From Cellulomonas sp. NS3 (GTDB lineage Bacteria; Actinomycetota; Actinomycetes; Actinomycetales; Cellulomonadaceae), in assembly GCF_024757985.1 (NCBI RefSeq), contig NZ_CP103289.1, forward strand, positions 1,798,001 to 1,862,000: a stretch of 64,000 nt of DNA, written 5' to 3'. Below, piece after piece: positions 1-8,181 of this stretch (within the stretch, counting starts at the first letter, position 1; each line of letters starts with the position of its first letter). A program made the translations under genes and the position numbers. Under the pieces are notes generated by a model. It had not been told where the DNA came from, did no database searches, and saw only the letters and a list, made by a program, of their open reading frames with translations.

Positions 1-100
1 ATCCGTTTGCGGTCGATATCGACAGCGCCGTCGCATTCACGGACGGGTGCACCCGGAGGGGTGGTGCGGGCGCTCGTCCGCCGGTGCCCCTGCAGGGCCC

Positions 101-730
101 TCAGCGGAGCCCGAGGGCGTCGAGCCACGCCTGGGCGAGCAGGCCGTGCCCGGCGGGGGTGGGGTGCACGCCGTCGTACGCCCACGCGGCCGGCGTGGTG
201 CGGACGGAGGCTGCGGCGAACAGGCCGTCGGCCGGCACGAGCGTCGCGCGGAACTCCGCGGCGAGCCGGCGGACGACCCCGATGCGCGGGTCGAGGTCCT
301 CGCGCCAGCCGTGCTGCGCCTCCTCGACGGGCACGACGAACGGCTCGACGAGCACCAGACGTGCGCCGAGGCGGTCGCGCGCGGAGTCGAGCATCGCGCG
401 GTAGTCCTCCTCGTACGCGTCGACCGACGTGGAGCGACCCGCGTCGTAGCGGCGCCACGTGTCGTTGATGCCGACGAGCACCGAGATCACCGTCGGCTCG
501 AGCGCGAGGGCGTCGGCCTCCCAGCGGTCCCGCAGCTGGCGCGCGGTGTCCCCGCCGACCCCGCGGTTGAGGAACGTCAGGCCCAGGTCGGGCCGCCGCG
601 CGCCGGCGAGCGCGGCGACGAGCATCGCGTACCCGTGCCCGAGGCTCGCCGGGTCGCGGCGGTCGCGGCCCCCGTCGGTGATGGAGTCGCCGGTCAAGAG
701 GATGCGGTCGCCCGCCTCGAGAAGCGTCAT
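101..730 (-). CDS. SGNH/GDSL-family esterase
   Basis: Single-domain SGNH hydrolase of 209 residues with no signal peptide or membrane segment, so probably cytoplasmic. All catalytic blocks are visible: GDSIT at residues 14-18 (Ser16 nucleophile), the glycine block RGVGGDT, the asparagine block GIND, and the Asp/His pair in DGVHPT near the C-terminus. Family members hydrolyse esters, thioesters or acetylated sugars; the sequence does not reveal the substrate. It lies 63 bases downstream of the lysE-like gene on the same strand and could be co-transcribed with it, though no functional link is evident. The ATG at 730 is the only sensible start. The 100 bases after its stop, at the left edge of the window, show no gene. 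Confidence 0.85.
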   Translation of the reverse strand: MTLLEAGDRILLTGDSITDGGRDRRDPASLGHGYAMLVAALAGARRPDLGLTFLNRGVGGDTARQLRDRWEADALALEPTVISVLVGINDTWRRYDAGRSTSVDAYEEDYRAMLDSARDRLGARLVLVEPFVVPVEEAQHGWREDLDPRIGVVRRLAAEFRATLVPADGLFAAASVRTTPAAWAYDGVHPTPAGHGLLAQAWLDALGLR

Positions 731-793
731 GCCCGGAGTGCAGCACAGGCGCCCGGGACGGACAAGCCGGTCGGGCGCCGTCGACGAGGCCGG

Positions 794-1408
794 TCAGGCG
801 GCGACCACGAGCGAGACCGCGAGCGCCGCCATCACGACCGCGACGAGGGCGTCGAGGACCTGCCACGCGCGCGGCCGCGCGAACAGCGGGGCGAGCCGGC
901 CCGCCCCGAAGCCGAGCGTGACGAACCAGCCGATGCTCGCGGCGACCGCCCCGGCGGCGAAGGCCCACGGCCGGTCCTGCTGGTGCGCGACCGAGCCGAG
1001 CAGCACCACGGTGTCGAGGTACACGTGCGGGTTGAGGAACGTCAGGGCGGCGCACGTGAGCAGCACGCGGGCGCGTCCGCCCGGGGCGTCGTCCGCGGCG
1101 GGCTGCAGCGTCGCGGGCCGCAGCGCGCGGCGTGCGGCGCTGATCGCGAACCAGCCGAGGAACGCCGCACCGCCGTACCGCACGGCGGTCATGACCGTCT
1201 CGTGAGCCGTGAGCACCGGTCCCAGTCCGGCGACGCCCGCGGTGACGAGCGCGGCGTCGGCGAGCGCGCACACCAGCACGACGCCGAGCACGTGCTCGCG
1301 GCGCAGGCCCTGCCGGAGCACGAACGCGTTCTGCGCGCCGATCGCCACGATGAGGCCGAGGCCCGTCACGAGGCCGACGAGCGCGTCGGCGGGCGCGGAG
1401 GCGCTCAC
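794..1408 (-). CDS. lysE: LysE/ArgO-type amino-acid exporter
   Basis: Membrane exporter of 204 residues in the LysE/RhtB superfamily, which drives excess basic amino acids (lysine, arginine) out of the cell. The N-terminal helix carries the family signature GAQNAFVLRQGL, and the middle carries the conserved LTFLNPHVYLDT segment; about six hydrophobic helices can be traced. It is divergent from a LysG/ArgP-type regulator, the classic arrangement in Corynebacterium and Escherichia. The GTG start at 1408 overlaps the stop codon of a ten-codon upstream frame (GTGA), so translation is probably coupled to it. The exact substrate (lysine, arginine or canavanine) is inferred from the family and the regulator. 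Confidence 0.85.
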   Translation of the reverse strand: MSASAPADALVGLVTGLGLIVAIGAQNAFVLRQGLRREHVLGVVLVCALADAALVTAGVAGLGPVLTAHETVMTAVRYGGAAFLGWFAISAARRALRPATLQPAADDAPGGRARVLLTCAALTFLNPHVYLDTVVLLGSVAHQQDRPWAFAAGAVAASIGWFVTLGFGAGRLAPLFARPRAWQVLDALVAVVMAALAVSLVVAA

Positions 1409-1437
1409 GGGTGGGCCCGGAGGTGCGAGGAAGCCAT
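1405..1437 (-). CDS. Ten-codon leader frame coupled to lysE
   Basis: An ATG at 1437 opens a ten-codon frame (MASSHLRAHP) whose TGA overlaps the GTG start of the exporter by four bases. A -10-like TACCGT (minus strand, 1449 to 1444) ends seven bases before this ATG, the same spacing seen at other probable leaderless genes in this window. If transcription starts there, the ribosome would load on the leader frame and re-initiate at lysE. Whether the peptide matters or only the coupling does cannot be told. It is too short for coding statistics, so this rests on position and overlap alone. Confidence 0.4.
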   Translation of the reverse strand: MASSHLRAHP

Positions 1438-1475
1438 GGCCCGACGGTAGGCAGCCTGGCGCGTGCAGACCAGCG

Positions 1476-1495
1476 AATCATCCGCACGGATCGTT
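1476..1495. promoter_or_regulatory. Candidate LysG operator in the lysE-lysG divergent region
   Basis: Imperfect dyad AATCATCCG-CA-CGGATCGTT with a perfect core ATCCG-CA-CGGAT. It contains the T-N11-A spacing typical of LysR-family sites and lies between the divergent exporter and regulator, overlapping the -10 region (TAGCAT, 1495-1500) of the regulator. A site here could both repress lysG and activate lysE. Identified by symmetry and position only. Confidence 0.45.
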
Positions 1496-1506
1496 AGCAT
1501 CGCTTC

Positions 1507-2391
1507 ATGGACCTGGACCCCGCGCAGCTCAAGGCGCTCGCCGCCGTGGTCGACGAGGGCAGCTTCGAGGGCGCGGCGCGGGCGCTGAACGTCACGCCGT
1601 CCGCCGTGAGCCAGCGCATCAAGGCGCTCGAGCGGGCCGCCGGCCACGTCGTCGTGCGGCGGGCCCGGCCGTGCGAGCCCACCGTCCCGGGCCGCGCCCT
1701 GCTCCGCCTCGCGCGCGAGTGGAGCGTGCTGGAGGCGGAGGCCGCGGGCGTCCTCGGGGGCGACGACCCGGACGCGCACGTCCGGCTCGCGATCGCCGTC
1801 AACGCCGACTCGCTGTCCACGTGGTTCCCGCCGGTGCTCGCGGGCCTCCCGGCGCACGTCCTGCTCGACGTGCGCCGCGAGGACCAGGACCACTCGGCGG
1901 CGCTGCTGCGCGAGGGCTCGGTCATGGCCGCGGTGACGACCGACAGCGCCCCCGTGCAGGGCTGCCGCGTGCACCACCTCGGCGACATGCGGTACCTCGC
2001 CGTCGCCGCCCCGGGCTTCGTCGCGCGGTGGCTCCCGGACGGGCCGGCGCCCGAGGCGCTCGGGCGTGCCCCGCTGCTCGCATTCACCGGCAAGGACGCG
2101 CTGCAGGACCGCTTCGCGGCGCAGGTCACCGGGCGCCGCGTCGACCCGCCGCGGCACCTCGTGCCGTCGAACCACGCGTTCGTCGAGCTGGTCGCGCGCG
2201 GTCTGGGCTGGGGGATGGTGCCCGAGCAGGCCGCACGGGCCGGCGTCTCGCGGGGCGACCTCGTCGAGCTCGCCGCGGGGCACCACCTCGACGTGCCGCT
2301 GTACTGGCAGCACTGGAAGGTCGGCTCGCACTGGCTGGGGGTGCTGACGGGGCGCGTCGTCGACCACGCGGGCGTCGAGCTGCGCCGGTAG
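1507..2391 (+). CDS. lysG: LysG/ArgP-type LysR regulator of the exporter
   Basis: LysR-family regulator of 294 residues. The N-terminal helix-turn-helix (about residues 3-60) contains GSFEGAARALNVTPSAVSQR, matching the ArgP/LysG (IciA) subfamily; the rest is the periplasmic-binding-like effector domain. In relatives, binding of lysine, arginine or histidine turns on the divergent exporter. The ATG at 1507 lies seven bases after a -10-like TAGCAT with no ribosome-binding site, so the mRNA is probably leaderless. The gene ends seven bases before the encoded CCA end of a convergent tRNA-Gly. Confidence 0.88.
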   Translation: MDLDPAQLKALAAVVDEGSFEGAARALNVTPSAVSQRIKALERAAGHVVVRRARPCEPTVPGRALLRLAREWSVLEAEAAGVLGGDDPDAHVRLAIAVNADSLSTWFPPVLAGLPAHVLLDVRREDQDHSAALLREGSVMAAVTTDSAPVQGCRVHHLGDMRYLAVAAPGFVARWLPDGPAPEALGRAPLLAFTGKDALQDRFAAQVTGRRVDPPRHLVPSNHAFVELVARGLGWGMVPEQAARAGVSRGDLVELAAGHHLDVPLYWQHWKVGSHWLGVLTGRVVDHAGVELRR

Positions 2392-2398
2392 GCAGGGG

Positions 2399-2472
2399 TG
2401 GAGCGGGTGACGAGAATCGAACTCGCGTAGCCAGTTTGGAAGACTGGGGCTCTACCATTGAGCTACACCCGC
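2399..2472 (-). tRNA. tRNA-Gly (UCC)
   Basis: Minus-strand cloverleaf: acceptor GCGGGTG pairs with CACCCGC, the T loop reads GTTCGATTC, and the anticodon stem CCAGT/ACTGG closes the loop CTTCCAA, giving anticodon UCC. The 3' CCA is encoded (2399-2401). It lies between lysG and tRNA-Pro. Confidence 0.95.
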
Positions 2473-2597
2473 ACGGCCGGCTCACGCCGGACCAGCGGCC
2501 CCAGGTTAGCGGCTCCGCGCAGCGCCGTGCGACGCGCCCGTCCCGCCCCGGCCCGCGCGGCCCTGCCCGCCCGCGGCGCCACTAGACTCGGCCCGCA

Positions 2598-2671
2598 CGG
2601 GATGTGGCGCAGGTTGGTAGCGCGTCCGCTTTGGGAGCGGAAGGTCGTGGGTTCGAATCCCGCCATCCCGA
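2598..2671 (+). tRNA. tRNA-Pro (UGG)
   Basis: Plus-strand cloverleaf of 74 bases: acceptor CGGGATG pairs with CATCCCG, the T arm contains GGTTCGAATCC, and anticodon stem TCCGC/GCGGA closes loop TTTGGGA, giving anticodon UGG. CCA is not encoded. It sits just upstream of tig. Confidence 0.95.
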
Positions 2672-2739
2672 CTCGTGCGGCCGGCCAGGCCCGCGACGTC
2701 CTGCGCCGACCGGGCGGTCCGCGCGCGTGACCTGGCGGC

Positions 2740-2768
2740 TTGGGGCGTCGGAGCGGGTGACGTAGGAT
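2740..2768 (+). promoter_or_regulatory. Promoter of tig
   Basis: TTGGGG (2740-2745), a 17-base spacer and TAGGAT (2763-2768) form a good housekeeping-sigma promoter. It predicts a transcript starting near 2775, with about 108 bases of 5' leader before tig. Confidence 0.55.
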
Positions 2769-2882
2769 CGAGGGTCGCCAGCGTGCGGTCACCTGCCGGG
2801 CTGCCTGGCGCGGGGCCGCGCGTCGGCCCCGGAGATCGCCGGAGTCGCCGGCGCCCGCCCCGACCAGTTGGAGATCATCGAA

Positions 2883-4274
2883 GTGAAGAGCGCCGTCGAG
2901 ACCCTGGACGCCACCAAGGTCAAGCTGACCGTCGAGGTGCCGTACGACGAGCTCAAGCCGAGCATCGACCACGCCTACCAGCACATCGCTGAGCAGGTCA
3001 CGGTCCCCGGCTTCCGCAAGGGCAAGGTGCCCCCGCGCATCATCGACCAGCGCGTCGGTCGCGTGGCCGTGATCGAGCACGCCGTCAACGAGGGCCTCTC
3101 GGGCTTCTACGCCGCGGCCGTCCGCGAGAACAAGCTGCGCCCGCTCGGCCAGCCCGAGGTCGAGGTCACCAAGGTCCCCGCGCTGACCGCCGCCCCCGCG
3201 GGCGAGGAGGGCGAGCTGCACTTCACCGCCGAGGTCGAGGTCCGGCCCGAGATCACCGTCCCCGAGCTCGACTCCCTGACGATCTCGGTCGACGACGTCA
3301 CCGTCACCGACGAGGACGTCGCGACCCGCCTCGACGCGCTGCGCGAGCGCTTCGGCACGCTCGTCGGCGTGGACCGCCCGGCGGCCGAGGGCGACTTCGT
3401 CGTGCTCGACCTCGAGGCGACCATCGACGGCGAGCAAGTCGACTCGGTTAGCGGCATCAGCTACCAGATCGGCTCGGGCAACATGCTCGAGGGCCTCGAC
3501 GAGGCGCTCGCCGGCCTCTCGGGCGGCGAGACCACGACGTTCGAGACGACCCTCGCGGGCGGCGACCACGCGGGCGAGAAGGCCCAGGTCACGGTCACGG
3601 CCACGACGGTCAAGACGCGTGAGCTCCCCGCCGCGGACGACGACTTCGCCCAGCTCGCGAGCGAGTTCGACACGCTCGCCGAGCTCGAGGCGGACCTGCG
3701 CGAGCAGGCCGCGAAGAACAAGGCGTCGGGCCAGGCCGTCCAGGCGCGCGACCTGCTCCTCGAGCAGCTCCTCGCCGCCACGGAGATCCCGGTCCCGGCC
3801 GGTGTCGTCGAGGCCGAGGTGCACCGTCACCTCGAGAACGAGGGTCGCCTGGAGGACGCCGAGCACCGCGCCGAGGTGGGCGAGCAGGCCGAGACGGCGC
3901 TGCGCAACCAGATCCTGCTCGACACGCTCGCCGAGCAGCTCGAGGTGAAGGTCAGCCAGAACGAGCTGCTCGACTACCTCGTGAGCGCGTCGCGCCAGTA
4001 CGGCATGGACCCGAACACCTTCATCCAGACCGTCGACCAGCAGGGTCAGATCCCCGCGATGGTCGGTGAGGTCGCGCGCTCGAAGGCGCTCGCGATCGCG
4101 CTGCGCCGCGTCTCGGTGACCGACGCGAGCGGTGCACCCGTCGACCTGTCGGAGTTCATCGGGTCCGACGAGGAGGACGCGATCGAGGACGCCGCCGTGC
4201 AGGCGAGCGTCGGCGCCGACGACTCGGACATCGTCTTCGACGACGAGGCGCCCGCCGAGGACGCCAAGGCCTGA
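2883..4274 (+). CDS. tig: Trigger factor, ribosome-bound chaperone/PPIase
   Basis: Trigger factor of 463 residues. It binds ribosomal protein L23 at the exit tunnel and shields nascent chains. The N-terminal ribosome-binding domain has the signature GFRKGKVPPRI; the FKBP-type PPIase domain follows (about residues 155-240), then the helical C-terminal substrate cradle, ending in an acidic tail. The start is the GTG at 2883 (VKSAVETLD, the usual family N-terminus), with GGAG at 2870-2873. A TTG five codons upstream is in frame but lies inside that ribosome-binding region. A strong hairpin follows the stop. The position just upstream of clpP1-clpP2-clpX is the conserved actinobacterial order. 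Confidence 0.96.
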   Translation: MKSAVETLDATKVKLTVEVPYDELKPSIDHAYQHIAEQVTVPGFRKGKVPPRIIDQRVGRVAVIEHAVNEGLSGFYAAAVRENKLRPLGQPEVEVTKVPALTAAPAGEEGELHFTAEVEVRPEITVPELDSLTISVDDVTVTDEDVATRLDALRERFGTLVGVDRPAAEGDFVVLDLEATIDGEQVDSVSGISYQIGSGNMLEGLDEALAGLSGGETTTFETTLAGGDHAGEKAQVTVTATTVKTRELPAADDDFAQLASEFDTLAELEADLREQAAKNKASGQAVQARDLLLEQLLAATEIPVPAGVVEAEVHRHLENEGRLEDAEHRAEVGEQAETALRNQILLDTLAEQLEVKVSQNELLDYLVSASRQYGMDPNTFIQTVDQQGQIPAMVGEVARSKALAIALRRVSVTDASGAPVDLSEFIGSDEEDAIEDAAVQASVGADDSDIVFDDEAPAEDAKA

Positions 4275-4292
4275 CCCCGGTCGGTCCGTCGA

Positions 4293-4329
4293 CGCAGGGC
4301 CCCGCACCTACCCGGTGCGGGGCCCTGCG
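4293..4329 (+). terminator. Hairpin terminator after tig
   Basis: Perfect 16-bp stem CGCAGGGCCCCGCACC / GGTGCGGGGCCCTGCG around the loop taccc, 18 bases after the tig stop. There is no T-tract, as is common for actinobacterial terminators. Confidence 0.8.
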
Positions 4330-4413
4330 TGCGTCCGGGTGAGGGGCGCCGGGCCGGGTGCGCCGTCAGCGAAAACGCGTGTCCGCGGGACGTTCGCCGT
4401 CGCACGTGCGCGT

Positions 4414-4419
4414 TAGGGT
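4414..4419 (+). promoter_or_regulatory. -10 element of the clpP1P2 operon
   Basis: TAGGGT about 60 bases upstream of clpP1, the same TAGGNT form used elsewhere in the window. No convincing -35 is visible. In other actinobacteria clpP1P2 is activated by ClgR, but I did not find a clear ClgR palindrome here. Confidence 0.35.
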
Positions 4420-4481
4420 CCTTGCACATGCAGGTCTGCCCCCGGTTCCGGGAGCGGACGCAGTCTGACGAGGGAGCCTTC

Positions 4482-5105
4482 GTGAACGACCAGATGCCGG
4501 CGATCGCCCGGGCCGATTCCCCCGGTTTCGGCCTCAACGACCACATCTACAACCGGCTCCTGCGGGAGCGCATCATCTGGCTGGGCTCCGAGGTGCGCGA
4601 CGAGAACGCGAACGCCATCTGCGCCCAGATGATGCTCCTGGCCGCAGAGGACCCGGACAAGGACATCTTCCTGTACATCAACTCGCCCGGCGGCTCGATC
4701 ACGGCCGGCATGGCGATCTACGACACCATGAAGTACATCCAGCCGGACGTGGCCACGGTCGCGATCGGCATGGCGGCGTCGATGGGGCAGTTCCTGCTCT
4801 CCTCGGGCACCAAGGGCAAGCGCTACGCGACCCCCCACACCCGCGTGATGATGCACCAGCCCTCGGGCGGCATCGGCGGCACGGCGACGGACGTGCGGAT
4901 CAACGCCCAGCTGATCATGCACATGAAGAAGGTCCTCGCGGACCTGATCGCGGAGCAGACCGGCAAGACGCCCGAGCAGATCAACGCCGACTCGGACCGC
5001 GACCGCTGGTTCACCGCGGACGAGGCCCTCGAGTACGGCTTCGTCGACCACGTCGTCACCCACGCCGGATCGGTCTCCGGCGGTGGCGGGACCACGGCGT
5101 CCTGA
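4482..5105 (+). CDS. clpP1: ATP-dependent Clp protease proteolytic subunit ClpP1
   Basis: Serine peptidase of 207 residues forming one heptameric ring of the ClpP1P2 degradation chamber. The catalytic triad is present: Ser100 in GMAASMGQF, His125 in VMMHQPSGG, Asp174 in SDRDRWFTA. The start is taken at GTG 4482, five bases after AGGGAG; the short N-terminal stretch before the ClpP fold may be a propeptide. The second subunit follows after 39 bases, and clpX is downstream, so protease and unfoldase are made from one region. In actinobacteria the two ClpPs form a mixed tetradecamer and are usually essential. Confidence 0.95.
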   Translation: MNDQMPAIARADSPGFGLNDHIYNRLLRERIIWLGSEVRDENANAICAQMMLLAAEDPDKDIFLYINSPGGSITAGMAIYDTMKYIQPDVATVAIGMAASMGQFLLSSGTKGKRYATPHTRVMMHQPSGGIGGTATDVRINAQLIMHMKKVLADLIAEQTGKTPEQINADSDRDRWFTADEALEYGFVDHVVTHAGSVSGGGGTTAS

Positions 5106-5144
5106 CCGCGTCCCGACCGACCACCGAGACCTGAGGAGAACCCA

Positions 5145-5861
5145 GTGAGCATCGAGTCCCAGTTCATCGCCCGCGCCGGGCGCCTGGCAGGGCCGGGCGC
5201 GTCCGGCTGGCCCGGGCAGGGGCCCGCGTCCCCGAGCAGCCGGTACGTGCTGCCGCAGTTCGAGGAGCGCACGGCCTACGGCTTCAAGCGCCAGGACCCC
5301 TACACCAAGCTCTTCGAGGACCGCATCATCTTCCTCGGGGTGCAGGTCGACGACGCGTCGGCCGACGACATCATGGCCCAGCTGCTCGTGCTCGAGAGCA
5401 CGGACCCGGACCGTGACATCACGCTGTACATCAACTCGCCCGGTGGCTCGTTCACCGCGATGACGGCGATCTACGACACGATGCAGTACATCAAGCCGCA
5501 GCTCGTCACGGTCTGCCTCGGGCAGGCCGCGTCGGCGGCGGCCGTGCTGCTCGGCGCCGGCAGCCCGGGCAAGCGCCTCGCGCTGCCGAACGCCCGCGTG
5601 CTGATCCACCAGCCCGCGATGGAGGGCGGCGGCTACGCCCAGGCGTCCGACATCGAGATCCACGCCAACGAGCTCATCCGCATGCGCGAGTGGCTCGAGG
5701 CGACGCTCGCGAAGCACACCGGTCGCGACGTCGAGCAGGTGCGCAACGACATCGAGCGCGACAAGATCCTGACCGCGGCCGAGGCGCACGAGTACGGCCT
5801 CGTCGACCAGGTGCTCGCGTCCCGCAAGGGCGTCGTGACACCGGTCGTCCAGCCGGTCTGA
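5145..5861 (+). CDS. clpP2: ATP-dependent Clp protease proteolytic subunit ClpP2
   Basis: Second ClpP of 238 residues. It has a longer N-terminal extension (about 35 residues rich in Gly/Pro) before the conserved core, probably a propeptide removed on maturation. Ser130 (GQAASAAAV), His155 (VLIHQPAME) and Asp206 (IERDKILTA) form the triad. The insert GGGYAQASD after the histidine distinguishes it from ClpP1. The GTG start at 5145 has GAGGAG six bases upstream. A 14-bp hairpin right after the stop marks the end of the clpP1P2 transcript. Confidence 0.95.
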   Translation: MSIESQFIARAGRLAGPGASGWPGQGPASPSSRYVLPQFEERTAYGFKRQDPYTKLFEDRIIFLGVQVDDASADDIMAQLLVLESTDPDRDITLYINSPGGSFTAMTAIYDTMQYIKPQLVTVCLGQAASAAAVLLGAGSPGKRLALPNARVLIHQPAMEGGGYAQASDIEIHANELIRMREWLEATLAKHTGRDVEQVRNDIERDKILTAAEAHEYGLVDQVLASRKGVVTPVVQPV

Positions 5862-5867
5862 CGGGTC

Positions 5868-5898
5868 CCGCCGGGCCCGCAACCTGCGGGCCCGGCGG
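5868..5898 (+). terminator. Hairpin terminator after clpP2
   Basis: Perfect 14-bp stem CCGCCGGGCCCGCA / TGCGGGCCCGGCGG with the three-base loop acc, six bases after the clpP2 stop; no T-tract. It separates clpP1P2 from clpX. Confidence 0.75.
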
Positions 5899-6060
5899 AC
5901 AGTCGGGCGTCCACCGGCCCGGCGGGCTGACATGTCGGCCCAGGTGGTGTGCAATGGTGGGGAGCACGGGGGAACGCCGAGGTCGGCGACCGGAGAGCTC
6001 TGCGCAGGACCGACGCGCCGCCCGACCGGGCGGAGAGCGACACCGAGGAAGGGGACGCAC

Positions 6061-7350
6061 GTGGCTCGCATCGGGGACGGAGCCGATCTCCTCAAGTGCT
6101 CGTTCTGCGGGAAGTCCCAGAAGCAGGTCAAGAAGCTCATCGCGGGCCCAGGGGTGTACATCTGCGACGAGTGCATCGACCTGTGCAACGAGATCATCGA
6201 GGAGGAGCTCGCCGAGGCGACCGAGGTCGGCATGGTCGAGCTGCCCAAGCCGAAGGAGATCTTCGCCTTCCTCGAGCAGTACATCATCGGGCAGGAGCCC
6301 GCGAAGCGGTCGCTCGCCGTCGCGGTGTACAACCACTACAAGCGCATCCAGGCCGGCGAGCTCGGCCGCCTGGGTCCCGGGTCCGGCGGCGAGCAGCCGA
6401 TCGAGATCGCGAAGTCGAACATCCTGCTGATCGGCCCCACCGGGTGCGGCAAGACGTACCTCGCGCAGACCCTCGCCCGCATGCTCAACGTCCCGTTCGC
6501 GATCGCCGACGCGACCGCGCTGACCGAGGCCGGGTACGTCGGCGAGGACGTCGAGAACATCCTCCTCAAGCTCATCCAGGCCGCGGACTACGACGTCAAG
6601 AAGGCCGAGACGGGCATCATCTACATCGACGAGGTCGACAAGATCGCCCGCAAGAGCGAGAACCCGTCGATCACGCGCGACGTGTCGGGCGAGGGCGTCC
6701 AGCAGGCGCTGCTGAAGATCCTCGAGGGGACGACCGCGTCGGTCCCGCCGCAGGGTGGGCGCAAGCACCCGCACCAGGAGTTCATCCAGATCGACACGAC
6801 GAACGTGCTGTTCATCGTCGCGGGCGCGTTCGCGGGGCTCGACGAGATCATCACGTCGCGCTCGGGCCGCCGCGGGATCGGGTTCGGTGCGCCGCTGCAC
6901 TCGGCCGACGACACGGACGTCTACGGCGAGGTCATGCCGGAGGACCTGCTGAAGTTCGGGCTCATCCCGGAGTTCATCGGCCGCGTCCCCGTCATCACGA
7001 CCGTCTCGCCGCTCGACCAGTCGGCACTCATGCGGATCCTCACCGAGCCGCGCAACGCGCTGATCAAGCAGTACCAGCGGATGTTCGAGATCGACGGCGT
7101 CGACCTCGAGTTCTCCGACGACGCCATCGCGGCGATCGCCGATCTCGCCCTCCTGCGCGGCACGGGCGCGCGCGGGCTCCGGGCGATCATGGAGGAGGTG
7201 CTCCAGCAGGTCATGTTCGAGGTGCCGAGCCGCGACGACGTGGCCCGGGTCGTCATCACCCGCGAGGTCGTCCTCGAGAACGTCAACCCGACGCTCGTCC
7301 CGCGCGACGCGAGCACCCCGAAGCGCACACCGCGCGAGAAGTCGGCCTGA
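6061..7350 (+). CDS. clpX: ATP-dependent unfoldase ClpX
   Basis: AAA+ unfoldase of 429 residues that recognises tagged proteins and threads them into ClpP. The N-terminal C4 zinc-binding domain has Cys13, Cys16, Cys35 and Cys38. Walker A is GPTGCGKT (125-132), the pore loop is GYVGED, Walker B is [10 protein letters not shown], the second pore loop lies near GRKHPHQEF, and the ClpP-docking IGF loop appears as RRGIGFGA. The length is normal. The true start is GTG 6061, downstream of GAGGAAGGGG; an upstream in-frame ATG would add 43 residues unlike any ClpX. It has its own transcript region after the clpP2 hairpin. Confidence 0.96.
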   Translation: MARIGDGADLLKCSFCGKSQKQVKKLIAGPGVYICDECIDLCNEIIEEELAEATEVGMVELPKPKEIFAFLEQYIIGQEPAKRSLAVAVYNHYKRIQAGELGRLGPGSGGEQPIEIAKSNILLIGPTGCGKTYLAQTLARMLNVPFAIADATALTEAGYVGEDVENILLKLIQAADYDVKKAETGIIYIDEVDKIARKSENPSITRDVSGEGVQQALLKILEGTTASVPPQGGRKHPHQEFIQIDTTNVLFIVAGAFAGLDEIITSRSGRRGIGFGAPLHSADDTDVYGEVMPEDLLKFGLIPEFIGRVPVITTVSPLDQSALMRILTEPRNALIKQYQRMFEIDGVDLEFSDDAIAAIADLALLRGTGARGLRAIMEEVLQQVMFEVPSRDDVARVVITREVVLENVNPTLVPRDASTPKRTPREKSA

Positions 7351-7398
7351 GCGGACGGTCCCGGCACGCGCGGCACGACGACACCTAGGATCGGCCGC

Positions 7399-7824
7399 GT
7401 GACCGAGGACAGCCGCACCCTGCCGACCGAGACCGCCGCCCCGCCTGCGGACGGCGCGCGACGGGACGACCCGGCGCTGCCCGCCGAGCCGGCCTCGACG
7501 GGCGCGCCCCTGGCCGCTCCAGGCGCGGGTCTGCCCGCGGAGCTCGTCCGGCTGCGCGGGAGCATCGACAACATCGACGCCGCCCTCGTGTACCTGCTCG
7601 CCGAGCGGTTCAAGGCCACCCAGCAGGTGGGCGTGCTCAAGGCGTCGCGCGGCCTGCCGCCGTCCGACCCCGCCCGCGAGGCCCGCCAGGTCGCCCGGCT
7701 GCGCACGCTCGCGCACGAGGCCGAGCTCGACCCGGTCTTCGCGGAGAAGTTCCTCGCGTTCATCGTCGACGAGGTGATCCGCCACCACGAGGCGATCGCG
7801 TCGGACGCGCGTACCGCCGGCTGA
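7399..7824 (+). CDS. Chorismate mutase, AroQ class
   Basis: Monofunctional AroQ-type chorismate mutase of 141 residues (chorismate to prephenate, first committed step to Phe and Tyr). After about 45 Pro/Ala-rich residues with no predicted structure comes a three-helix domain with the family pattern: LRGSIDNIDAALVYLLAERF, then QQVGVLKASRGLPPSDPARE, then FIVDEVIRHHEAI. The GTG at 7399 is eight bases after a -10-like TAGGAT (7386-7391) with no ribosome-binding site, so it is probably leaderless and the disordered leader is translated. The last codons before the stop are echoed as a short repeat just downstream. Confidence 0.85.
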   Translation: MTEDSRTLPTETAAPPADGARRDDPALPAEPASTGAPLAAPGAGLPAELVRLRGSIDNIDAALVYLLAERFKATQQVGVLKASRGLPPSDPAREARQVARLRTLAHEAELDPVFAEKFLAFIVDEVIRHHEAIASDARTAG

Positions 7825-8181
7825 CCGCCGCCGTACCGCCGGCCGGGTGCCGCGGTACTGCTTGCCGCCCGCTGCGCTACCGCCTGCCGACCGCTGGGAG
7901 GTCGCGTCCCGCACCCGCCTGACCGCCGGGGGCGGACGTGAGCGGACGTGCCGCCAGGCCGGACGCGCGCTGGCCTCGAGGAGGAGGCGGCGGCCGCGCG
8001 TCCCGGTCGGCGCGGGCTGTCCGGACATGTCCGGACAGCGGCAGCCCGCGGGCGGAACCGTGCGCGATCAGGACGCCCGACCGGGTGGCGGACCCCCGCG
8101 GGGTGACCCATGGTGGAGAGGTCAGCACCCGGCAGAGCACCGCGCCGGGTCAACTCCACGACGTCTCCGGAGGCGCTGCCC
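7825..8181. other. 357-base non-coding gap with a tandem palindrome
   Basis: I see no supportable gene in this gap; short open frames here lack ribosome-binding sites and recognisable domains. It contains echoes of the 3' end of the chorismate mutase gene (GTACCGCCGGC at 7811 and 7832) and a striking tandem palindrome at 8017-8038. It precedes the Rv2629-like gene. Confidence 0.6.
8017..8038. promoter_or_regulatory. Tandem palindromic operator candidate
   Basis: Two directly adjoining copies of the perfect palindrome TGTCCGGACA (8018-8027 and 8028-8037), together a perfect 22-bp dyad, about 145 bases upstream of the Rv2629-like gene. Flanking GCGGGCTG and CAGCCCGC can form a further stem. 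The form suggests binding of one or two dimers of a transcription factor; which factor is unknown. Confidence 0.45.

Noticed and set aside
1-100. Partial gene at the left edge
   Set aside because: Open frames here read into the antisense of the SGNH hydrolase and show no family features.
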